NCBI GenBank assembly: GCA_028829895.1 | Contig: CM054177.1 | Span: 75,003,163-75,067,162 of the forward strand | Origin: Sinotaia quadrata | Lineage: Eukaryota > Mollusca > Gastropoda > Architaenioglossa > Viviparidae | DNA length: 64,000 bases | Direction of reading: 5' to 3' | Part shown: positions 25,110-36,819 of the stretch, piece by piece | Numbering within the stretch: the first letter of the stretch is position 1 | How the letters are laid out: each line of letters starts with the position of its first letter | Position numbers and translations under genes: made by a program | Notes under the pieces: model-generated | The model's input: the letters and a program-made list of their open reading frames with translations, nothing else | Databases searched by the model: none | What the model was told of the DNA's origin: nothing

Positions 25110-25700
25110 GATGTTACTCACACACACACACACACCAACACAAGTGAAAGAAAGGAAGAGAAAATAATACACTTATCTAGCAAATCTGTACTCCTGTTAT
25201 TATCAACATAAATTCGAGTGCCGCATCTTAGAATTATCAAATATGCAAAAATGGAACGAAAAGCTATTTACGCGACTGTGAAATTAGCTCGAGATCCAAC
25301 AATTTTTTTTAATTTAAAGAAGAAAAAATGAAAAAGAAAATGAAGAAAAGTTGCTACGTTCGAAAAAATATATTCATTGTTCGAGCATCTAGTCTGTTTA
25401 CGGGCAGCCTGCATGGTCAGCTATTGTTTTCTTTATCGGGCAGGCAACCAAATTAACGATTTTAAGTTTGACCTGATACATCCTGGAACGAGGTCTCATA
25501 CAAATTGGCGTACTTGAATCCTGAACAAACACAGCCAGGGAACATCTTGTGTCTCGAGCATATTAGCGTTCCTGAATCCTGAACAGCAAGAGAAATGAAG
25601 CACCTTGGGAATGTGTTGCACTGAAAGAACGCCGACAAAAATAACTAGCCATCTGACAGGAGTCATCACACTATTCTGCTGGAACGAAGTACTATCTCTT
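25110..25700 (-). promoter_or_regulatory. 5' flank and probable promoter region of PIX
   Basis: This is the sequence immediately upstream of the PIX start codon. CpG frequency rises clearly here compared with the gene body. No TATA box is evident. A CA/TG repeat lies within 30 bases of the ATG, and next to it is a donor-like GTGAGTAAC on the minus strand. An imperfect duplication (CTGAATCCTGAACA-type motif) occurs at about 25480-25590. The transcription start cannot be placed from sequence alone. Confidence 0.4.
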
Positions 25701-26204
25701 CATTTTTTTTTTTAACTGCTAGTTTGCACCACAGGCAACTTTAACTTAATTATGCAAAAGTGTTCGAAAGCAAGCTCCAATTTAAAGGCACACGAAAACG
25801 CAAGGAACTCTTCTCCAACCAGTGACACACAAAGAACATACAACTTCCAACTCGGTGAATCAGCCAGCACGAGCGAAAACTTGAAACTGATGCTACTTCG
25901 CTGTTCCAGAAAGCGTTGTGGGTAAAAGGGGGGTGGGGAGGGGAGGAAATTACATGTGCTGGGCTCTGACAATCTCCCGACTCTTAACTTCAGAAATTGC
26001 ATATTCAAACGCATATTACTACCCAGCCTTTTACCTCCCAGTAATTCTCAAACACAAAGCACTAGCGCACAAACAAAAAAGTCAATAGGTATTCCCTCCC
26101 CTCTATCTCCTTGCTGGAAAACAAAGAATCTTGCTGCATGTCAGTGCTCTAGCTCTCAACTCTGACGATGCCAAAAGAGGTGCCAGGCAGGCTGAGAGGA
26201 TGAG

Positions 26205-26395
26205 GGACTGGGGGGGGGGGGAAGCAGATATGAAAGAATCCGCCAACAGGCTTTCCGCTGAATTGAGTACACATGGTAAAATCCAAACGCACGCTGCTGG
26301 TGAGTGTGTATGTGAGGGGTGGGTGGGTGGGTGGAGAAAGCGACACACACACAGAAGACTACGTAAAGGGGATGGGGTGGGATGGGGGTGGGGAA
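26205..26395 (+). other. G-rich segment with strong G-quadruplex motifs
   Basis: 26316-26334 reads GGGGTGGGTGGGTGGGTGG, four G-runs with single-base loops. 26368-26393 has five G-runs of three to five. 26210-26221 is a G homopolymer. All lie about 1.1-1.3 kb upstream of the PIX start codon, G-rich on the plus strand. Confidence 0.75.
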
Positions 26396-26606
26396 GATAC
26401 CGCAAGCGCCCGACCAGAGATTGTCTAGCACGGCCATCCCTTCTAATTACTTCCGCTCACAGCAACAAAGCAAAAGCGCCATGGTATGGTACAACGTGCA
26501 TCTCACTTAAGTTTTTGTTTGAATCAATTTCATACTAAAAGTGGAGGTCGAAAATCGTTACCCCAATCTGTAACACTCGATAGAAAGCAAAGTTCACTAA
26601 CCTAAC

Positions 26607-26996
26607 AAAGGAACGAGGTACCCGGATTTCTGTAAGGCTCGTTAGTAACGTTTACGAGAACGAGGCACCCGGAGATTCTGTAAGGCTCGTTAGTGAGTTC
26701 ACGAGCCAATTCCTACTAAACATGGGAGTTGAAAACATCTACCCATCTGTAACACTCGACAATAACCAACGGCCACAAACCTACACGAGAACGAGGTACC
26801 CGGAGATTCTGAAAGGCTCGTTATTAACGCTTACGGGAACGAAGTACTCGGGGATTTTGTAAAGCTCGTTAGTAACGCTTGCGAGAACGAGGCACCCGGG
26901 GTAAAGCTCTTTAGTAACGCTTACGAGGACGAGGTACCCGGGGATTTTGTAAAGCTCGTTAGTAACGCTTACGAGAAGGAGGTACCCGGGGTGTGG
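26607..26996. repeat. Minisatellite, about 48 bp unit, with a longer-range repeat
   Basis: Seven copies of a unit with GAACGAGGTACCCGGGGATT, TTGTAAAGCTCGTTAGTAAC and GCTTACGA; one copy has a 15-base deletion. A second motif (TCTGTAACACTCGA) occurs at 26568 and 26750, so the array is composite. CpG-rich. Confidence 0.85.
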
Positions 26997-26999
26997 CGT

Positions 27000-28440
27000 C
27001 TTAATTAGCGTACGTCTCACGAGTCACAACAATCAATGCCCTGGCGGGGCTGCCAGTCACGTGCGCACTGATTAGCGAGTGTGTGTGGGGAGGGAGGGAG
27101 GAAATGTTAGTTTAGTATTGATCACTTTGATCGAAAAATACCTTCTTTTACTCCCTTTCCCACAGCGTGACAAGTCCAACGAACATTTTAGAAGCTGAAC
27201 AAGCATTCTAGTTTATCAACCGAGACCGATTTGCTGTTTGGGATTTGTGCGTGCACGTGCGTGCTTGTGATATGTTGACAAGGCATTTTACAAATAAATA
27301 GCGGAGAGTGGTTTCTCAGGCTACCACCTCTCATTGTTCATAGCCTGTCCGCCACCAGTAACATTTTTCAAATGCATATACAGTACTGCCCAAACCTTGA
27401 CTCATGTGCACGTGGTGAGACCAATCCATTTAGCAATGCATTTGTATCTAAACAATCAAACTTAAAATTCTTTTGTGTTCTTATCCAACAGCCAGTAAGT
27501 AGATAGTGAGGCAAGCCAGTTTCTAAGAATAATTCTGAGAAAAGAATACGTTCTTTGCAATGAACACTGTTTCCCAACAAACTGTGCGCGGGCAGAACAC
27601 TGGTGACTGCTCATTCAATTATCAACATAGCTTAGTAGTACATTAAAAACAAAAATAACTTTCCTTCAATTTTAAGGGGATGCGATATTAATTATGTAAA
27701 ATGCGCGTGTGGTCTCTCATTACACTGGATCTAACAAGTGCGTATTCCCCTGCCTTCTCGGCCTTGAAAGGAAAACGTGATTAAAAAATAAATACTAAGT
27801 TAGTTGTTTCAGTATTTAGAGAATCAATTATTAGATAATTTTATTGAAATTTAACCGTCCGCTTTCACTCTCTTTATCATATACAAGTCCAACCACCCCA
27901 CCACCCCTCTCTCTCTTTCATACGCACACCTTTGGACAGCCATAATTATATTGTGTGGTTTTTTTTTAATAAGCTAAATTAATGAAATCGTCAAACTCAA
28001 AAGATGTATACGTCAACCATCAGGAAGTTCTTGACTCCACAGATCTTGCTAGTGCGCCTCAAAACACAAATACGAATGCTATACACACTAAAATACAATG
28101 GACGTCAATTGTAACTATTTCAACTTCTCAAGCACAGCACGCGCTCATCTCGCTAACACCCTCTCCACCCCCACCCTCACCCCACCCCACTGCATAACCA
28201 TAGCTAGGAACCCAAATTACTATCATTACATTTAGTCGACCAAGAAGCGCAGATCTAAAACTCCAGGAAACAATGCTGGGGACGGGCCTTGAGCGCGCTG
28301 CACTGTGCCAGAGTATGCAGTGCTTGCTGAAAAGAAAGGAAGCACTTGAAGTGGCCAGCGTGTAAAATACAGGTTATCGCATGTTGTCGCTACCGCTTAG
28401 TCCGTTAGACAGATAGGCTTTTAGTCTCTCTTCCCTTCCT
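27000..28440. other. Intergenic, no gene recognised
   Basis: CpG-richer intergenic sequence without repeats I can define and without supported exons. Confidence 0.5.
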
Positions 28441-28446
28441 CTACGG

Positions 28447-28658
28447 TAGGGGTGCACAAACCGCGAGCCGCATGCAGCCCGAGAGAGGGCTCTATGCGGC
28501 CCCCGGAGACTTTTGAATGTTACCATTATTATGAATGTAAAGCACATTATTTCATTATTTGTATTGTTTTTTTCTACTGAGCCATCCATGTGGCGACCTT
28601 CCACGCACTATCAATTGGAAATGTGGCCCTCTGGCCTAAAAAGTTTGGTGCGCCCCTG
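28447..28658. mobile_element. Non-autonomous hAT-like element (212 bp)
   Basis: The terminal inverted repeats are TAGGGGTGCACAAAC on the left and CAGGGGCGCACCAAAC on the right (reverse complemented). They are flanked by 8-bp target duplications CTCTACGG (28439-28446) and CTCTACAG (28659-28666) with one mismatch. The GCGGCCC/GTGGCCC subterminal motifs are typical of hAT miniature elements. It encodes no transposase. Confidence 0.85.
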
Positions 28659-29066
28659 CTCTACAGTCTACACACACTCGCACACAATACTCTCGGCTCT
28701 ACGCTCATTTCATCAGTTTATAATAAAATATATACAATGTAATAATAACAGTCCGACATCCCATAATTAATTTTCCATCATACATTTTGTCTTTCTCGTA
28801 CCTTATATATTTTTTTAATCGGTAAAAAAAAAAAACCGTTAAGCTTCTTACTAAATTAGTCCTGTGCAGGCCGTATTAAAATTAATGAACGGCAAAGCAT
28901 GTATAAAATAAATAGCCACAAAGAATAGGTAAAAGATGGAGCCGTGTTCATATTATTATTATTAGGGCCTACTTTATTTTTCTTTCTCGTGACATCAATA
29001 ACTGGATTCTTTTGTGGGTGTAACTGTAACGATTGGAAAGTTTTGAGGACATGTATAATTCCCTGT

Positions 29067-29135
29067 GATAACCAATGTTCCCTCTAAGGTGCGCGGTCGT
29101 GCAACTCATTAAAAAAAATGCCGCGCAGGGAGACA
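29067..29135. mobile_element. Possible hAT terminus fragment
   Basis: CAATGTTCCCTCTAAGGTGC followed by GCGC-rich sequence resembles the terminus of some hAT elements. The other end was not found; it is overrun by the tandem repeat at 29150-29450. Confidence 0.3.
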
Positions 29136-29149
29136 AGACAGACAGGGAA

Positions 29150-29450
29150 AGAGCGAGAACAGCAAAACGTAAGATACAACAAGCTAGTGGATAATGACAT
29201 TTAGAATGACTCGTGTGACGAGGGAGAAACACAGGCAGACAAAGAGAACAGCAAAACATAAAAAGATACAAGTGGATAATGACATTTAGAATGACTCGTG
29301 TGACGAAAATAAGATACAAAAGGCCAGTGGGCAATGACATTTGGAACGTCAGAATGACTCGTGTGACGAGAGACAGAGAGAACAGAAGAAAATAAGATAC
29401 AAAAGGCCAGTGGGCAATGACATTTGGAACGTCAGAATGACTCGTGTGTA
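29150..29450. repeat. Tandem repeat, about 60-80 bp unit
   Basis: Four copies of AATGACATTT...AGAATGACTCGTGTG with AAGATACAA and GACAGAGAGAACAG spacers of variable length. Confidence 0.8.
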
Positions 29451-30238
29451 GGCGACGAAGGGTTCCTGTCCGTGGAGCAAACTTTAAAATGATTGCAGAA
29501 TAAATATCAGGCTTTCACGCTATAAATTATACGAATATGCACCGTCAAAATGCTGGGAGTAGGGGTGGTGCCCTCCCCTTCTGTTCCTTCCTGGATGGCA
29601 GTAAAATATGCAAACCATCGTGCTAAGCGCGCTTATCACTGCATTTTCACTTTCGATCTCATTCGTTTAGTGTCGAACCGACGTTTCATTTGCCAGTTTT
29701 ACTAATTCAGTGTGATACCCTTAGTCATCGGCCCTGCTTACAGACGATGGCATCTGGGAGTTGCATTAACACAAGTCCGTGGTGGCATCTATGTTGCTGC
29801 CAATGAGGGGTTAGGGGTCGTAAAAGCAATACTGGGTGCCGCATACAGAGATGTTATTACGATCTTTAAAACCAACGCAATATAACGCTCGGACAAGGAA
29901 AAAAATGTCGCCTTTAAGTTTAAAAATGTGCATGCTGTATTGTATTGGTATTTAATATAGAATTAAATGAATGGCAGAATTTTAAAAAATAATAAAATGA
30001 AACTATGAAACTAACCATCCTCGAAAGGTGGATGTCATTTCAGAATACCCAAACTTCAAGATTTTTACAAATAAGCTTACAAAGCAAACTTCTACAAGGG
30101 TTACACGTAAGCCAATTATTTATTTAATCTAAACTGATACTTAACAAGACTGATCGCGCCCGACCACACTGCCCTACACGTGTTCACAGGCCAATTCTTG
30201 CACTCGTTGGTTCAAATAACCATATATCTAAAAAAAAG

Positions 30239-30452
30239 CAGCCGTTCTCAACCATTTTACACAGCGCAAAATCGGCCCAGACCGGAAGCGCTTCCCATAA
30301 TTATGAGGCATTTTACACTGGAGGAACTTTTGAAATAATTTTCAGGTCTCATGGAACCCTTGCATAAAAATAACTAAATCTACTATATTTATTTTTTTTT
30401 AAATCGTGATCTCTCGGAGAACCTCGAGGGATCTTTCGGCTGAAAAATCCTG
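30239..30452. mobile_element. Non-autonomous hAT-like element, second family (214 bp)
   Basis: The left terminus CAGCCGTTCTCAACC and the right terminus (reverse complement CAGGATTTTTCAGCCG) are the CAGnGGTTCTCAACC-type hAT ends. The imperfect 8-bp flanks are AAAAAAAG and AAATAGAG (6 of 8). The subterminal GAGAACCTCGAGGGATCTTT is typical of this group. No coding capacity. Confidence 0.75.
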
Positions 30453-30651
30453 AAATAGAGGTAAGAGCAGATTCAATCAAATGGACTGTCCCTCACGTCA
30501 CGCTGCTTGAACACGTATTTGACGGTAAGAGCATGCTACTAAAACAATAACGGTAGAAGACAGTGCTTCGGACAAAAACTTCATCTATTAAAGTATTAAT
30601 ACTTCAACTTTTTTTTTTTTAAAGAAAAACAGTCAAATGTAGAAACCACAA

Positions 30652-31376
30652 CTATGAGTACGTCTCATTAAGACACGGTGTATGTGATGAGTACGTCTTA
30701 TTAAGACACGGTGTATGTGATGAGTACGTCTCATTAAGACACGGTGTATGTGATGAGTACGTCTCATTAAGACACGGTGTATGTGATGAGTACGTCTCAT
30801 TAAGACACGGTGTATGTGATGAGTACGTCTCATTAAGACACGGTGTGTGTGATGAGTACGTCTCATTAAGACACGGTGTATGTGATGAGTACGTCTCATT
30901 AAGACACGGTGTATGTGATGAGTACGTCTCATTAAGACACGGTGTATGTGATGAGTACGTCTCATTAAGACACAGTGTGTGTGTGTGTGTGATGAGTACG
31001 TCTCATTAAGGCACGGTGTGTGTGAGTACGTCTCATTAAGAAACGAGTGTGTGAGTACGTCTCATTAAGAAATGAGTGTGTGAGTACGTCTCATTAAGAC
31101 GTGTGTGTGAGTACGTCTCATTAAGATACGGTGTGTGAGTACGTTTCATTAAGAAACGCGTGTGTATGATGAGTATGTCTCATTAAGATGTGTGTGTGAG
31201 TACATCTCATTAAGATGCGGTGTGTGAGTACGTCTCATTAAGACATGGTGTGTATGATGAGTATGTCTCATTAAAATACGGTGTGTGTGATGAGTACGTC
31301 TCATTAAGACATGGTGTGTATGATGAGTACGTCTCATTAAGACATGGTGTGTATGATGAGTACGTCTCATTAAGGC
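30652..31376. repeat. 33-bp minisatellite, about 23 copies
   Basis: Unit GAGTACGTCTCATTAAGACA plus CGGTGTATGTGAT. The first ten copies are almost identical. The rest are shortened (about 24-36 bp) and diverged, keeping the GAGTACGTCTCATTAAGA core. The unit length divides by three, so the minus strand is open for 110 residues (MRRTHHIHRVL repeats); this is taken as a by-product. Confidence 0.95.
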
Positions 31377-31454
31377 AAAGGTAACACAACTTTAAACATT
31401 ACATAAATGGTAGTTGTAAAACACAAAAAAAAGAATGAGTATTTTCGCTTTACG

Positions 31455-31500
31455 AATTCTAAGAAAGGCGCTAGCGGCTAGCACAATGGGTTTAAAAGCT
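31455..31500 (+). mobile_element. Possible tRNA-SINE head fragment
   Basis: GCGGCTAGCACAATGGG includes a full A-box match (TAGCACAATGGG), followed by AAAAGCTCAACTTTTTCTTG, like the piece at 10765. No B box was found. Weak. Confidence 0.25.
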
Positions 31501-31984
31501 CAACTTTTTCTTGTCGTCACAAAACAAATTAAAATACGAGAATAAATTAATAAACTTATTTTAATAAATTTCCACCTTGATAGGCAATAAACAATTCGCT
31601 CAATTACTTCAACCTTCATGAGACACTATTTCAGCTTACAAATTAAATTACTCACTCTTAACTCTGATAAGCATTGTTGGGTAAACAAAAAGATATCTTC
31701 TTTTCAGGCGAACGATGTATATCCTATGAAATTATTACATTATGGAAGGACGCATGCTCTCACATGTATCCTTATTACAAGAGTGAAGATTATACGGGAA
31801 CAACACAATTTTAATGCAGCAAATAGTTTTAACGTGAAGTTCCCTTCAACTAATGTTTTCAAATGCAACAGATTTTAAACTGTCTTTTTGATACAAACTT
31901 TATTTCTTAATATTTTTAAAAATAACAATTAGCGGCACAGCAATAACAAACTGTACCTGATGACCAACACTGCTAGACATATAC

Positions 31985-32085
31985 TGTGTGGCGAAGTAAA
32001 TTTGCTTATTTCTATACTTAACTGTTATATAAATTATTAAATTGTCAAAGTGACCTGAGCTTGGGACTTGGTGGCGTTGGCGTTA
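31985..32085. repeat. Dispersed repeat, copy B
   Basis: Matches copy A at 10434-10540 (GTGTGGCGAAGTAAAT; CTGTTATATAAATTATTAAA; TTGTCAAAGT), showing that this sequence is interspersed rather than tandem. Confidence 0.55.
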
Positions 32086-32091
32086 CACTGT

Positions 32092-32240
32092 ATCTGATGA
32101 CAATCTCTGCTAGACATACAATGTATGTGATGACCCAAGCACTGTTAGACTTACAATGTATCTGATGACAATCTCTGCTAGACATACAATGTATGTAATG
32201 ACCCAAGCACTGTTAGACTTACAATGTATCAGAAGACAAG
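32092..32240. repeat. Tandem duplication, about 70-bp unit
   Basis: Two copies of CTGATGACAATCTCTGCTAG through GACCCAAGCACTGTTAGACT and ACAATGTAT, with a partial third. Confidence 0.8.
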
Positions 32241-32326
32241 CACTACTAGACATACACTGCATCAATACATCTCCTATTAACAGCTTCGACCCCGTCGTTG
32301 CCTGTGCAACTGATACCTCCAAATAC

Positions 32327-32853
32327 CAGCACTGATTACATCTAAATACAGGCAAGTACTATGGCACCCTTGACATAAAAATCTAAACGCACTCTACTTG
32401 TACAGCACTGATTACATCTAAATACAGGCAAGTACTATGGCACCCTTGACATAAAAATCTAACGCACTGTACTTGTACAGCAATGATTACATCTAAATAC
32501 AGGCAAGTACTATGGCACCCTTGACATAAAAATCTAACGCACTGTACTTGTACAGCACTGATTACATCTAAATACAGGCAAGTACTATGGCACCCTTGAC
32601 ATAAAAATCTAACGCACTGTACTTGTACAGCACTGATTACATCTAAATACAGGCAAGTACTATGGCACCCTTGACATAAAAATCTAACGCACTGTACTTG
32701 TACAGCACTGATTACATCTAAATACAGGCAAGTACTATGGCACCCTTGACATAAAAATCTAACGCACTGTACTTGTACAGCACTGATTACATCTAAATAC
32801 AGGCAAGTACTATGGCACCCTTGACATAAAAATCTAACGCACTGTACTTGTAC
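32327..32853. repeat. 75-bp minisatellite, 7 copies
   Basis: Unit begins CAGCACTGATTACATCTAAA and includes GGCAAGTACTATGGCACCCT. Copies are almost identical; the first has a one-base insertion. The minus strand is open for 163 residues because 75 is a multiple of three. Confidence 0.95.
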
Positions 32854-33083
32854 AAAACAAAAAAAATCAAACACCCTTATGCGTTCACTTTAGAATGCTT
32901 TCAAGTGTCTGCCTCTAAATCTGGCTTAGTGTGGAAGCAGATCAGAAGTATCTTCAATTACCTTTTCCTTTAAAAAAAAAATCAACTAAAAGAATTACAA
33001 TGAGTGTGTACAATAGCATTATTTCTATATACATTCCCTATAATTTTCATCACACTAGGTTCTGTGATCCACAATATGCCTGC

Positions 33084-33103
33084 GGGGTGGGTGGGGAGGG
33101 GGG
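33084..33103 (+). other. G-quadruplex-type motif
   Basis: GGGGTGGGTGGGGAGGGGGG, four G-runs with one-base loops, in the intergenic CpG-rich domain. Confidence 0.7.
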
Positions 33104-33975
33104 AGATGTTTTGGTTGGAGTGACAAGCCACACACGCAATGCTTCTTTCACTTCTTGGTTGCTGGCAAAACGGCGGCCTCTCGCAGTGTTTTGAACTTTT
33201 TTGTGACTTGCAATGTCGGATGTTTCCATTCATTACTTTTCTGAGCGCAGTGGTGGATCCACGTCATGTCTTCAATGACAATGCATCTCAAAACAAACAA
33301 AACCCAAGTTACCTTTATTTCGATTGTGATTTAACAGACTGGCGAGACTGTTGGACAGTTGCACGTATTGCATTTTGTGTGCTCTTTGGAACACATCGTG
33401 CAGTCAGCTGTGGACTACTTCATGAGCAGAATTAGGGCTGATGCTCAGTAGATGGCGTCACTTCGTCGATAGTTAAATGTCAATATTCAAGAATCATGAT
33501 CATGGCACGGATTCGTTCAATGCTCTTCTCTCTAGTGACAGGTGTACAACCATTTATGAACAAGGTTGTCTATACTGTGGTACATCCGTTTCTATATTGT
33601 GTTGATGATCTATACTTACATCTTCAGCCACCACAACCCCCAAAACCCACGCCAAATAAAGTATCACGGCAAGCTGCTCTTTTCCGGTGGATACGAAAAC
33701 TTTATTAACTTTGCTGTGACGGGCCACAGTGCAAAGTATTTCACAATCACATAGAAATTGTGTGCTAGTATCTGCTCACAAAATGGGCAGTGCTTCCAAA
33801 TACAACACTTTAAAAAATAAATCAATGCAGACACCATCATAATTGTCCCGCTCCCCTTCGGCTTCAATATCTAAATAGCTCAGTGAAGTATGCCTAAGTA
33901 TATCACTGTATATGTGCGGTCACTGAACATCCTTGTACACACGTTTGGCGATGTGTGTAGGTGCTTGGCAAGGTC

Positions 33976-34663
33976 TATGTGTGCGAGTGAATAATGAGTG
34001 AGTTAAGTGAGTCTGTACTGTAAAGTCAGAACTATGTGTGCGAGTGAATAATGAGTGAGTTAAGTGAGTGTGTACTGTAAAGTCAGAACTATGTGTGCGA
34101 GTGAATAATGAGTGAGCTAAGTGAGTGTGTACTGTAAAGTCAGAACTATGTGTGCGAGTGAATAATGAGTGAGCTAAGTGAGTGTGTACTGTAAAGTCAG
34201 AACTATGTGTGCGAGTGAATAATGAGTGAGCTAAGTGAGTGTGTACTGTAAAGTCAGAACTATGCGTGCGAGTGAATAATGAGTGAGTTAAGTGAGTGTG
34301 TACTGTAAAGTCAGAACTATGTGTGCGAGTGAATAATGAGTGAGTTAAGTGAGTGTGTACTGTAAAGTCAGAACTATGTGTGCGAGTGAATAATGAGTGA
34401 GTTAAGTGAGTGTGTACTGTAAAGTCAGAACTATGTGTGCGAGTGAATAATGAGTGAGTTAAGTGAGTGTGTACTGTAAAGTCAGAACTATGTGTGCGAG
34501 TGAATAATGAGTGAGTTAAGTGAGTCTGTACTGTAAAGTCAGAACTATGTGTGCGAGTGAATAATGAGTGAGTTAAGTGAGTCTGTACTGTAAAGTCAGA
34601 ACTATGTGTGCGAGTGAGTAATGAGTGAGTTAAGTGAGTGTGTACTGTAAAGTCAGAACTATG
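33976..34663. repeat. 57-bp minisatellite, 12 copies
   Basis: Unit TATGTGTGCGAGTGAATAAT then GAGTGAGTTAAGTGAGTGTG then TACTGTAAAGTCAGAAC. Copies differ by single substitutions. The minus strand is open for 255 residues of a 19-residue repeat; differences between copies change residues (Thr/Ala, His/Gln), arguing against coding constraint. Confidence 0.95.
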
Positions 34664-35508
34664 CGGAAGAAGAAGCTGGAAGAACACCGTGTGCGATAAT
34701 GATGTTATATCTCGAGCTTTCTCGGGTTCTCAGGAACACACAGCATTCAGGCTTCTCTGCGCATGACTGCTTCACAGGAAGAAGTATGTGGGGAGAGAGG
34801 TATCACATGGCCTGTTTGTTCATTAGTCACAGTCAAAGAATGAAGAAATATTGGTTTATGCCTAATTAATCCATTTGAAACCACCCAAGAAGAACATGGT
34901 CAGGATTGGAAAATAAAGGTAACTATTATTAAAATTCTATTTTCTGTCCATCACTTAGCACCACAACCCCTGCTTTTATTATTTATACTCTGATTCGTGA
35001 ATCAGTCATCCCAATGCATTCGTTAAAGCGAAACAATGGTTTTAGAAATGATCACACTACAGTGACTACACACATGACTAAAAGAGTGCGTGCGCGCATC
35101 TATAGAAACATTCTTCCTGTTTCAGGGCCTAGCCCAGGAAGTCAAATGCTAAAGGTCATCCATGCAAACCAATCGCAATAACTGAATAAGCAAATATGAG
35201 TTTAAAAAAAACAGAATGACTTTAAAATTTAAAAAAATTAAAATTTCAACAAATATCAATAATCTGACATCAACTTGGAATAGTTTTTTTTTTTTTTAAA
35301 GAGAGGAAAGAAAAGTCGGCTCTACGAAGTACACCTACAAAACAATTTTAATTCAGCGTCTGCATTGAGTGTCGTTCGTAAGAACTACCTAAAAAAAAGT
35401 TTATACAGTTGAAATGCACATACCCAAACAACTCATTCCCTCGCATGCTCGATAAAATTTCAAAACTGAAATACAGATAAGTTTCCGAAATAATACTACG
35501 ATGAGGAT
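34664..35508. other. Intergenic, no gene recognised
   Basis: Intergenic DNA with AT-rich stretches and a T run at 35286-35297. No supported exon or repeat. Confidence 0.5.
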
Positions 35509-35805
35509 GTGAAAAGTCGGAAGGAAAGAGAAGAGGAAGAGTAGGAGTGAGTGAGAACGGAGAAAATGGAGCGAGAAGCGGCCCGGAAGAAAAGCAGCAA
35601 CAGAAAAAAAAATGGGGTGGGGTGGAGGTGGTTAAAGAAAAAGAAGATCTAGAACTGAAGAGTGGGAGAGAGAATAGGATAGGGACAGACAAACGTGGAA
35701 GAAAATAAGAGACGAGCGAGAAGGGGAATCAAGTAAAGACATGAGTGAAATAGAGAGAAGGGAGAGAAAACAAGGGGAGGGGAGTGAGAGGAAACCTCTA
35801 CCATC
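35509..35805 (+). repeat. Long purine-rich tract
   Basis: Nearly 300 bases in which the plus strand is overwhelmingly A/G (GAGAAGGGAGAGAAAACAAG-type), with only scattered pyrimidines. Not a simple microsatellite. Confidence 0.8.
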
Positions 35806-36384
35806 ATTTATCTTAAAGCAACAAAATATACTAGTTCATTTAAATTTGGTCTCTTTCTCTCTCAACTATTCTTTTTTTAAACTACAAACCACCTGCTAAG
35901 TGGGAGATAGTTTCGTTTTAATGCACGTAATTTTCTCGCCCCCCCCCCACACACACACACATATAAGCGCGAGATGTGTTGGGATTTTGTAATCAGCGCT
36001 GCCTGGGTGAACTAAAGACCTTTCGACTGAAACAACTCACGGGAAACGAAGCAGGAAAAAAGATGCACTGACACCACGAGCAGAGTGAAAATAATCACTT
36101 GAGGAATTTCTGCTTAACGTTAATGTATCATTCCAGAGTTCGTGCAAAAACTGATGAAGCTCAGCAATAGAGATTAACTCGGAAATCTATCGTGACACGC
36201 AAAGCTCTACGTGCTGTTATGTAACAATTCACACACATACACACTTACCACTCATGAAGTATTAGAACTGGAACTGAGAACGTCTTTCATTTCTATAACT
36301 TGTCCTAAAATAACATCATCGAAAATATTCATCTGCTATATTTTGTAGCTAAATATGCCAAAACGGGACAATTTCTCTTAATAA

Positions 36385-36806
36385 TGGAAAGACCATGGAA
36401 AACATTTACGGGGTGTACATACATAGATAGGAAAGGAGATGGAACACATTTACGGGTGCACATACATAGGTAGGGAATATATTTACGGGATGTGTATTCA
36501 TACGTAGCAAAGTCGGAACACATTTAAGGGACGTGCATACAAAGGTACAAAAAGACGATGGAGCACATTTACGGGATGTCATACACAGGAAAGACGATGG
36601 AACACGTTTAAGGAATGTGCATATATATATATAAGCAGGAAAGAAGATGGAACACATACACCGGATGTGCATACACGGACAAAATAAATGGAACACATTT
36701 ACGAGGATGTACATACCTAGGTAGAAAAGACTAGTGGAACACATTTATATAATGTGCATACATAACCAGGAAAGACGATGGAACATATTTACGGGATGTG
36801 CATACA
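36385..36806. repeat. Degenerate minisatellite, about 40-50 bp unit
   Basis: Nine or ten copies around GGAAAGACGATGGAACACAT, TTACGGGATGTGCATACATA. Copies vary in length and sequence. Confidence 0.85.
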
Positions 36807-36819
36807 AATAAAACAACAA

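Noticed and set aside
26103..26538. Several open frames of 67-135 codons on both strands
   Set aside because: They come from G-rich and CA-rich low-complexity sequence with no stops by composition.
32383..32874. 163-codon minus-strand open frame
   Set aside because: By-product of the 75-bp minisatellite; cysteine-rich appearance comes from the repeated unit.
33920..34687. 255-codon minus-strand open frame
   Set aside because: It is the translation of a 57-bp minisatellite. Copies differ by residue-changing substitutions and there is no domain, splice context or start context to support a gene.
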